From positions 434,001 to 498,000 of the forward strand of contig LUGG01000011.1 of NCBI GenBank assembly GCA_001683735.1: a stretch of 64,000 bases of DNA, written 5' to 3'. Under the pieces are notes generated by a model. It searched no databases. It was not told the origin of the DNA and saw only the letters and a list, made by a program, of their open reading frames with translations. A program made the position numbers and the translations under genes. Positions 10,803 through 19,488 of the stretch are shown piece by piece. This DNA comes from Grifola frondosa. Its lineage: Eukaryota; Basidiomycota; Agaricomycetes; Polyporales; Grifolaceae. Positions within the stretch are counted from its first letter, which is position 1. Each line of letters begins with the position of its first letter.

Positions 10803-11450
10803 TTCGGATAAGTTCGTGAGAGCTCCAATATAGATATAAGAACGGTGAATCTATGCGAGTAGGTATGAGATGATTTCAAACAAGCATACAAATCTTGTAC
10901 TAACAGAGGCTCGTGAGTCGGTCTGAGTAGAGCTGAGTTCGGCCAAATTCACGGACCGTGAGTGTTACATGGGGTCACGGACGTCACGAAGCGGTCACCT
11001 GCCCCAGGCTTGAGTGCCCAGCTGTGACTGCCTCAAACAGCAGTCCCGAGCACATTATAAAATACAATTCTATTTCCAGATAATATAGAGAGCTATTATA
11101 CAGAGCATCCAAAATTTTGAGACAGAATGAGGCGCGACGGGCGAGAGGGAGGCCAATGCATGTTTGCGCCGAGGCAGCCACCAAGGCGCGAGGCGAAACC
11201 GTAAATTGACGCGCTGAAACCGTGAATTTACCGGTGAGAATGAAGCTGAGGAGGGGTGGAATTTCGCAGGGCGCCGCGCGACAGCGGGCGCGAAATTTTG
11301 CGTGATGGGGTAAATTCACGGTCTCGGATTTACAGTCTCGCGTGCCTGCACGGCAGGACCGTCACGCTTTGGGCGCTGGGAACGGTCAGGTGATGCGTTA
11401 CTTCGAGACCGTAAACCCCAGGGTGGGGGCGGCGTGACGAAACAGTAAAT
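10803..11450. repeat. Intergenic region rich in short inverted repeats around an ACCGTRAATT core
   Basis: After the probable CCDC25 promoter (to about 10.9 kb), the sequence becomes GC-rich and full of CACGGACCGTGA, ACCGTAAATTGACG and ACCGTGAATTTACCGG words in both orientations. A pair at 11219-11231 (ACCGTGAATTTAC) and 11310-11322 (GTAAATTCACGGT) forms a 104-bp unit with 13-bp perfect inverted ends. They resemble the small palindromic units at 18.6-19.2 kb. Confidence 0.55.
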
Positions 11451-11451
11451 G

Positions 11452-12105
11452 TGCGTGACAGAACCGTGAATATAACGGAAGAAGAAGGGCTGAAGCCCGT
11501 CAGATTGACGGTCCCAGCGTGACGTGACGTGAGCGGGGTCCGTGCGCGGTCGGGGCGCTCGGCACAAGGCGGTGGCGGGCGAGCCAGGACCCCGAACCCG
11601 TACGCGCGCGGGGTGGCGCGCTGGCGGACGCGGACGGGGGAGACGTGCGCGCGCGCGCGAGTCGAACGCGGTCGACGAGAGCTGGCCCGGTGCCCGTCGC
11701 GAACGGTGGAGCGTTGGATGTGGACGGAGAGGGTGGGGACGAGAGGCCATCGCGGGGAGGGGGCGGCGTATGATAGAATGTCGTTGTCGGCTTGTCAGTG
11801 TCCTCACTGAGGTGGAATGTTGGAAACTGGGAGCAGGGTCATCGCAGCGAGAGAGTGAGTGAGAGAGGGAAGACGTCGCCGCTGCCAACGCCAATCAGTC
11901 GCGCACGCCAGAGGACTGCGTCGCCGAAGTCCTAAGTCCGTACCATGTTAGCGCCCGTGCCGAAGACTGCAAATCTCCCACGGGACCGTCAATCTGGCGA
12001 CCCGAAGAAGGCTGCGGGGCATGCATTTGCTGGCGGGCTGCCCCGCGAAAACTTGAGCGACACTCTGAACGGTCGACACATTTGCAGTCCTCGGCTTTGC
12101 AGTCC
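11452..12105. repeat. Left copy of the direct repeat flanking the recombinase cassette
   Basis: Two sub-blocks match the block at 18615-19064 in the same orientation and order. The first is at 11452-11517: GTGACAGA..ACCGT.AAT, then GAAGAAGGGCTGAAGCCCG and TCAGATTGACGGTCC. The second is at 11965-12105: GACTGCAAAT, CGACCCGAAG, GCTGCGGGGCATGCAT, then TCGACACATTTGCAGTCCTC and a final TTTGCAGTCC. The internal parts are not symmetrical, so the match is a true direct repeat and not only shared palindromes. It is imperfect, with about 500 bases between sub-blocks here against about 270 on the right. The XPG-like gene starts 320 bases further on. Confidence 0.6.
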
Positions 12106-12424
12106 TGTGGCAGGCTCCCTCTGGCTACACATCATCAAACTCAGCCATGTCTCCCTTTCTCTCCTGCCACGTCTTCATCGACCATCACCGACGCCGAGCG
12201 AGTGCCCGCCCTCGTCGCTCACGACACTCCCACTCTCTGCGGCCAACGCAACGCTCCGTCGCCAGTGTACATAGCTACTCTACTCGGAACATCACATATT
12301 CCCTTCCTTCTCGACACCTACCGTGTGCCCCTGAGCCGACCTCTCCCTCTCGAACAGCAATCCCAGATTTTCCATCAAGCCTCTTCAGAACACTCGGATC
12401 AACTGTAGCATCATCTGCGGCACA

Positions 12425-14464
12425 ATGGGTGTCAGAGGGTTGTGGGAGGTGAGTATCATCATCCTTCACTGGTATAGCTTTTCCTCAGGCCCTCTTGAAC
12501 TGCCCGGATAGCTTCTCAAGGTCGCCAAGGAGCGTTCGAACATCCGATCGCTCATGTTGCGCGATGGCTTCGAAGGTCGCCCGCAATATCGTGGTCTTCG
12601 CCTCGGAATCGACGTCAGGTATGTTGCGCTTTCCCATCATGACTAGCGACATGCACTCAACCCCTTTCCTTTAGCATCTGGTTTTACCAGCTCGGACAGA
12701 CCTTTGCTATAGGTCACGCACAAGCGGGCGAAAACCCTGAGCTCCGCACGCTCTTTTTCCGCCTTGTCCGCCTTCTGCAGCTGCCCGTGCACCCCGTCTT
12801 CGTGTTTGATGGCCCTAGTAGGCCAACGTCGAAACGCGGAAAGCGCGTCATCGCAGCGGACCACTGGCTTGCCCTTGGAATGCAGCGCTTCATCGAAGCA
12901 TTCGGCTTCCAGTGGCATCAGGTATGTAACCCTCCTCCACTTGCTGTGACCGTGGTTGTGTCTAACTTTGTGTTGTACTGCCAGGCACCGGGGAGGCCGA
13001 AGCTGAGCTCGCCCACATGAACAAGCTGAATCTCATTGATGCCGTTTTAACGAACGATGGTGACTCGTTACTGTTCAGAGCCCAGGTCATCATCCGCAAG
13101 TGAGTTTCGACGCGCTCCTGTTCCCGCCAAACCGTATACTCACTTTCCGATAGCGCCAACGTCAAGGAGGGTGCCGACGTTGCTGAGGTCTACCGGAGCT
13201 CAAGAGTTGTGCACGACGCCAAATTAACACGTGGCGACATGATCCTCATTGCACTCCTGAGCGGGTGCGACTACGACGAGGTAGGTGATCATTTGTCTTT
13301 GCTTGATTTTGTGTGATAACATACTAATATAATATCATATTCCTTGTGCGCAGGCAGGTCTTCGGGGCTACGGGTCGCACATCGCACGCGGCCTCGTCCG
13401 CTATGGACTTGGCCGTGTGCTCTACAGAGCAGCGTGTGCCTACGATGATGCGGCCATGACCACTTTCCTTGCCGACTGGCGTGAAACGTTTAAGGCTAAG
13501 CTTCGCGACGATCCAAACAACTTCATTGGTCGTCGCTACCCGGCTTTAGCGGACGCACTCCCGGATTCATTTCCCAACATTGCAACGCTCGAGGCCTATG
13601 TTCGCCCAGTCGTATCGCCGCTGCAGCATGGCATGATGCTCGTGATGCCAGGCCGCATCAACCCTGCCCAGCTCGGTGTGCTCTGCGAGCTCTACTTCGC
13701 TTGGGGAACAAGACCTCAAATTCTTCAGCGGTTTCGTGACCTGCTCTGGGTCGGTGTAGCTGTGCGAACGTTGATCGCCGAGGTCCTTTTCCGCGAGGGG
13801 GTCCTCAGAATGTGGCGAGTTCTGCACTCAATCTTCTCGACATCATGTACGAGGGATCGACAAATTCTCCCATGGCCGATTTAGCTACTGCCGGATCAAG
13901 GTGACCTCCCATGGGTTCAATGAAGCTGTCCAGACATCTCTCCTCGATCTCCGCCCTTACAACAGCCACGGCAATGCCTCCGCCTCCGGGGCTGAGCTTA
14001 TGGCTTCAGCTTCGCACGCACTCATGACTCGGGTTCCGCAAGTGATTCTCGAGCGTGCTCGCCCCGATTTTTTAGGCGACGACAACACCCTGGTCCAAGA
14101 TGTGACTGACGTGCGTCTTCAGCTTCATCGTCACAAGCATGTGTCCACTGCTCTCGACCGTTATCTCACTGTCCCCTCTGCGTCTTCCCCCAAAGCTGTG
14201 ACCACTATTGCCAGCAATGACAATGGTGGCTCCATGGCTGTTGCATCATCTAGCCGTGGTGTGGATTCGACAGCCGTCACTCGCAACACGTCAAACCAAC
14301 TCGTTCGCGCAGCTGCGCAGGTGACTGATTGCGACATTGCACCCACCGCCCCCGAGATTATTGATCTCACGATGGACGATGTCGAGATCATAGATCTCAC
14401 TGGCGACGACGATGACTCCATCGCTGTTGATGTCGATGAAGCGGAGGTGGCTGATCCGTTGTAA
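12425..14464 (+). CDS. XPG/FEN1-superfamily structure-specific nuclease, GEN1/Yen1-like, with tandem SIM-like tail
   Basis: The start MGVRGLWE fits the conserved Gly-x-x-Gly-Leu-Trp N-terminus of XPG nucleases, followed by exons joined by short introns. Catalytic carboxylates are visible in RLGIDVS, VFVFDGP, APGEAEAELAHMN (the XPG-I motif), VLTNDGDSLLF and LLSGCDYDEAGLRGYG. Such enzymes cut branched DNA (flaps or Holliday junctions) with two Mg2+ ions. The C-terminus (from about 14353) carries EIIDLTMDDVEIIDLTGDDD, two SUMO-interaction-like motifs in acidic context. The last large exon changes frame near 13797-13801 (five G): one G too many, or a 55-nt intron starting at 13753 (GTGTAG...CTCAG) that would remove WVGVAVRTLIAEV. 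This resembles the PIN-domain/XPG-like proteins expanded in Agaricomycetes. It is convergent with the recombinase gene. Confidence 0.8.
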
Positions 14465-14618
14465 AGAGGTGCTGATAAGCCTGCCGGTGAGAACTGATCA
14501 TTGTTTCCATTGTACAATATTTTCCCATGATGTCTGTATGTTCGTGTACGATATTTGTATGAAGCTATGTGTTGGCGTAGGAATTTTGATTTCATGTTAT
14601 GTAATGTATGTATGATAG

Positions 14619-16430
14619 CTATGCACAATGACAGCTCCGTCCACAAGCTGTGCATGGGTCAGTACCTACTCGGTTTGGATTAAAGTAGTCCTTCCGATCA
14701 ACCAGCGGAGTGTCTGTCCAAGAAAGCAGATAACGAAAGATGGTACCGGGGTTATCGAAATTCTCCGCCCACCCTCCCCATGTACAGATACTGCGAATGG
14801 GCCACCGTAGTTCCATTGCGAGAAACTGACAGCCTCCACGACGGAATGAATGAGTTCCGTATGGTCTCGGGTCAATGCCAATGTCAACCATATTGTTCCG
14901 AAAGCATTCAAGAAAGCCGTCATTGGACTAGAAATGACACTGTCAGTGTGAAAACATGATGAGAAACAAATATTACCATTGCATCTTCTGCTCTGAGGCT
15001 AACCTCATCATGGTTAATCCTCTTGCGAAAAACATAACCATGCAGATTAATGTTCATGGAAACACAGAGTTCCCACCATTTTGCAAATGCTCTGATGGGA
15101 CACATCCAGGGCCTCTCGTCATCGGGCCATAAAAAAAATGGAGCAATATCTGTTGAGAAAATTTGAGTTTGTGGAGCAATCATAAATAGCATGACGCACC
15201 ACCAGTTTGATCCGTTTTGCAAAATGGAAGGTCGAGACGAACAACTCGGACACCATCAATCTCTGTAAAACTAACATCTGACCACATAATTCTCAGGGCC
15301 TCATCGTATCGCAGAAGACAGAGCATGGAGACGACGTAGAGCAGCTGAAGCATCTGCCGGACCTTGTAGCCACTCCAGTCCTCCGGATTCTCCGCCTTGC
15401 GCTTTCGACTCTTGGAGGATATATTATTGTCGAATGCATACTTTGTGTTATAATACCACAGCTTTCTCATCGTTTCTTGATCCATTGCTCTGGCACTCGT
15501 GACGACCTCTCCGGCCCGAATCTGGAATCATGCTCAAAATTAAAAGAATCAATTTACCACTAAATAATCTACCTTGCGCCGATGCAGGCTAACCATATAT
15601 TGCGATACAATGACTGAAAGGGACGGGTTGCCGGCAAACTTTCCGGGTGTGAGTGGGTTCTCGGCCCATGGCTGCGTGCCTAACCCAAAGTCGCGGCCGA
15701 ACTTGTGGCTGATCGCAGCACGCATTTTCTGTGCGGTTGCATATGTGACTCGAGGGATGCTGGGATCTTTCAGATGGCCCGTGAATATGTCGACTTCATC
15801 AGCTCTGTAAGTGGATATATCTCCGTCAGTAATCATACAATTCACACTGACGAGACATACTTGTGCATTACCCAGATTGCAATCCACATCGGAAAATCAG
15901 CTGGAAGATTGGGCCACAATTTCTCGACTGCTTCACTCGTCTTCACGTAGCCGATGTGTGCGCAGAACTCTGTGAACTGCTTCCAGAGTCTATATTTACA
16001 TTTGTGATAAGCTAAATGACCTCTCGTAACAGATGATAGCACATTACCGGCGATATTCATTCAGCGTGTCTTCAACAACAACATGCTCTGATGCCTTCTT
16101 CAAGTTCTTTGCAAGCTCGCTTTGGTCGATCTTCGGCTTCTTGTCGGTCTCTGAGGGTGGTCTCACATAGTGGGAGTTGACAGCGAGCCGGTCGTCGAAG
16201 TCGGAAGACATCGCCATGGTTTCGATCTCTTCCTCTTGCTCCTCTGCTACATCCTGAGAGCTGACATTCAGAGATGCAAGCAAATATGTTGCAGCACCAG
16301 GTAAGTCTTTCTGGCTCATGAAGGTGGTAAAAGCTGAAACAGTCCAACGAGCCGGTGATTGAACGAAAGGGCCACCCGATTGTGAAGAGTGCAAAGTGAT
16401 CGCCAAATGCGGAGCGTTGGACACCGCCAA
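14619..16430 (-). CDS. Tyrosine recombinase (DNA breaking-rejoining enzyme), Crypton-like
   Basis: Six exons read through with 44-60-nt introns and no break. The N-terminal part is acidic and probably disordered, then a helical core-binding region (LWKQFTEFCAHIGYVKTSEA, ATAQKMRAAISHKFGR, MRKLWYYNTKYAFDNN). The catalytic domain has box I (LCLLRYDEALRIMWSDV, Arg), box II (YGTHSFRRGG, His-x-x-Arg), the Trp position (ICTWGGW) and the nucleophile (GTIFRYLLSW, Tyr). A Cys-rich end (CTACGRSCHC) may bind zinc. Tyrosine recombinases cut and rejoin DNA through a 3'-phosphotyrosine; eukaryotic ones without reverse transcriptase define Cryptons. No reverse transcriptase is nearby. The start is uncertain: the ATG at 16430 is only 56 bases from the divergent SAP gene, so a later Met (for example in FTTFMSQKDL) is possible. 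The intact frame argues for recent activity or selection. Confidence 0.85.
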
Positions 16431-16486
16431 TGCGATAAAGGGGCCCGACTCATCTGCATCTCGTCCGCCTCGCTGTGGTTTATCAT

Positions 16487-18317
16487 ATGCCCACTGTTAA
16501 TACAGAAGAAATTCCTACCTCACTTTCCGACACAATCACTCTTTCATTTCCGACACCAGGTCAGCCACTGCGAGAAGACGGTCGGAGGCTTGATCTGGTT
16601 CAGTTCACCATGTGAGTGTGGCCCTCTCCGTGCGCTGAAAAGAGTTCGACTCACCCACACATCTCGCAGTACCAGCAAGACCACTCGGGCTGACCTAAAG
16701 GCTGAATTGTCAAAATATGGGCTCCCTGTCTCCGGCAACAAGACGATCTTGATCTCACGATTGCGGGAGTTTGCGAAGAACTCGGATGACTGGTCAGGGT
16801 ACGTACCCATCACCATGACCGGCTTGCCATCATTGTGTCCTAACCAGTACACTCGGACTTCCAGTCTCTTTAGGGCGAAGGTCAAGCGCAAGCGAGGAGA
16901 TATATCGGCATCAAGGTCGAACACTCACTCCGCAAAACGGATCATCGAGAAGTTTGGTGCCCGAGAACAGGTCGTTGAATATCAGCCTAAGAAAAGTGGC
17001 GGCGAGAGGCGAGCGCCGCGCTCTCTGCCTGTAGGGACAATTGTGTCGAATAGTGCATGGGTATGTCAAATCCCTGATCTTGATGTTGCTGACTTCATTG
17101 GCGTCTCGTAGGCTGCTGGAGTGCTGCAAGCTGAGAGAGTTGGCGACAAGACTTCGGGTAGTGTCTTGGACCCGGACCCATCTGGAATGGCAATCACCAT
17201 CGAAAACCTGGGCATCGTGCATCCCGCCGCATCCCAGGCTAGCGTCAATCCCGATGCGCTGACGGTACGTTATGTGATAGTCATCCACCATTGGATGGTT
17301 TGCGGCTGAACTCGTTTTGAAGACGCAGCCGCAGCTGCCGAATCAGGCCATTCCGAACCGGCGGTTCGAACGTGAGGTGACGCGGTTCATGAAGGGTCTC
17401 GGGCGAACGGTCAATGAGAGGTTCGACCGTCTTGACTCCAGAATCAACATGTTCGAACTCTCTCATGCTGGGCCTCTGGCAGTGACCTCTCGACCGAATA
17501 TCTTACAGGTCACCTCACCCGGGCAACCATCAGGATTCCCTCTCCCTACTGCTCAACCCCCTGCTCTACTGCCTGACCCACCTCCTGTTCCCCGAGAAGC
17601 CATTCCACGCCAGAACCTCATGGTTCTTGATATCGGAGGACAGGAGCTCACCTTTGACAAGACCAAGGTTCCGAACCCACCGCCCATCAACTTCTCTGAT
17701 AATCTCTCTCAGCTTTTTGCTGAGTGGCATGTGTCGGACCTCCTCAAGGTGAATGGCCACGGCATTCCTGTCAAGCACTGGGAGTGCTTCTACAAGAAGC
17801 GGATGGGGATCAAGAGTGGGGCCTGGTCCATTCTCCGGGTGAAGTGGGGAAACTGGAAGGTGAGCGCATGTTCGTACGCGCAGCTGAGTGTGTGGCTGAC
17901 AGACTCACATTCTTGCTTCGGCCATCTGATTCCAAGTTCCTCGTCGAGGAGCGTGAGAGGTTCCACAGTGAGGAGGATTTCTGGGCAGCATACAGCAACA
18001 AGGAGGACGGCAGCCGATTGTTGTACCAACAGATCCTCGATCGACTCCAGGGTGGACGCGGAGAGGACGACGACCGTGACGCCGCGAACGCGCTCAAGTA
18101 CTTCGGTGGAGACTTAACTCGACCGGATGCACGCAGTGCATTCTCGTACAAGAAACGCGGCGTGCATTCAGTCTGCAGCAAGAACCAGGCAATCGCGAAA
18201 AAGTGGTGGCAGCTCCTCCAAGAAGATCCCGGCATTGCAGAAGGCTGGAGGGTCATGCAGGAAGAGGGTAGCAGCGTCGTCGCGGGTGCGTTCGACTCCG
18301 TCGCCACGCGCGATTGA
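16487..18317 (+). CDS. SAP-domain DNA-binding protein partnered with the tyrosine recombinase
   Basis: The start MPTVNTEEIPTSLSDT is spliced into TRADLKAELSKYGLPVSGNK and TILISRLREFAKN, a SAP motif for binding AT-rich or scaffold DNA. A basic stretch (RAKVKRKRGD) follows. The middle has a likely coiled coil (FEREVTRFMKGLGRTVNERF) and a Pro-rich linker. The C-terminal region contains IPVKHWECFYKKRMGIKSGA, ILRVKWGNWKFLVEERERF and EEDFWAAYS, then an acidic-basic tail with KYFGGDLTRPDARSAFSYKK. I find this part reminiscent of GCR1_C domains known from fungal Crypton recombinases, by eye only. Introns include 16615-16669 and one at about 17861-17939. It is divergent from the recombinase, which suggests a shared promoter and joint function. 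Confidence 0.75.
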
Positions 18318-18614
18318 GTGGTACCTGCGTCGCCATCGTCGTGCTGCAGAATGCCCCACCTCGGATCAACTCATGGTTAATATCTTTTTAATAGCCTTTT
18401 ACTTCATGTATAAAAATCCAGCCTAGTCATACACTAACTACCTAGTAATGTAATTCGTCGAGCCTCCCGAGCTTTGCTCGTTCGCGTTGAACGAGTGAGC
18501 AGGCATTCTCGATCAACCAATCGACGGGCGTCGGGGGTCCCGGTCGATCTGGCGTCTAAGTGTTCGCCGTTTTGGGAAGAACGTGGGAAGGGACTGCAAG
18601 GCGACGAGAAACGC

Positions 18615-19064
18615 ACGTGACAGAGACCGTCAATCTACCGGACGAAGAAGGGCTGAAGCCCGTCAGATTGACGGTCCCCGGCATGATTATGTAATGTGCA
18701 CGTGCGCGATTTCCAAGAGGGAGAACCCGACATAACCAAAACATACTTATCAGAGCAAGCATCCGTCATAATAAAAATGTTTTCTTGTCCCGAAAATATG
18801 TACGAATATACACTGTCACATCTTACACAAATTTCGAGGCAATTGAGTGCAACAGAAGGCAAGAAAGTCGAAGCCGAGCGCAGAGGGAGCAGGATGCCGG
18901 GCGAATTTACGGAGCGCGCTGGGACTGCAAATTGGCGCTTGAGACTGCAAATTTCTCGACCCGAAGCTAGCTGCGGGGCATGCATATTTTGGCGTGATGC
19001 CGCGCCAAAAGATGGCCGCAGCCGCTGCGAGTCGACACATTTGCAGTCCTCGGATTTGCAGTCC
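18615..19064. repeat. Right copy of the direct repeat flanking the recombinase cassette
   Basis: It matches 11452-12105 in the same orientation: sub-block one at 18615-18680 and sub-block two at 18943-19064. It begins 300 bases after the SAP gene stop. Sub-block one here is the better-preserved palindrome (next entry). Sub-block two has doubled GACTGCAAATT at its left (18923 and 18943) and doubled TTTGCAGTCC at its right end, like nested inverted ends. Further related motifs continue to 19210, including the palindrome GACCGTAAATCCATTTACGG at 19154. Confidence 0.6.
18626..18677. mobile_element. 52-bp palindromic miniature element
   Basis: GACCGTCAATCT at the left end and AGATTGACGGTC at the right end are perfect inverted copies around a 28-bp core that itself contains GGGCTGAAGCCC. 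A diverged copy of the whole unit lies at 11461-11513, and partial copies of the left end lie at 11980 and 19184. The short length and repeated use suggest a non-autonomous element or a binding site; which one cannot be told here. Confidence 0.5.
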
Positions 19065-19488
19065 AACGGCCGGCACGCGGCGGGATCTTTCCGCGCGGTA
19101 GCTCTCACGGCACGCGGCGGCATCGATCCACTTTGGTGAGCGTGGGAACTTGGGACCGTAAATCCATTTACGGTCCCCGTGACTGGACCGTCAATCTACC
19201 GGACGAAGTCGCTGCGGCAAAGTTACAAATCGTGACTAAATCAGTCACGCGCTCGATCACGCGTGGAATGTGACAGAATTCGCCACAGAAAGCTCCACCA
19301 AGAGTATTAGTTCCCAAAAGCCTCCAGCGCAGACGCAATAACATATTTACAGATAAATATCAGACATGATGAAGGGATGAATCCAATGACGTCCGCCAGA
19401 AAATGCTCGAACCCAACAAGTGGAGAAAACATTATGCATCAATTGATCGTAACAAGTCATGCCAGCATACTTCATCGACAGTGTTACA

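Noticed and set aside
11316..11894. 192-codon Arg/Pro-rich minus-strand frame
   Set aside because: It lies in GC-rich repeat sequence with palindromic units, is open in several frames and has an arginine-proline bias typical of non-coding GC-rich DNA.
11965..12105. Reading the repeat blocks as LTRs of a retrotransposon around the cassette
   Set aside because: No reverse transcriptase, integrase core, primer-binding site or polypurine tract lies between them; the blocks are too diverged and contain palindromic mini-elements.
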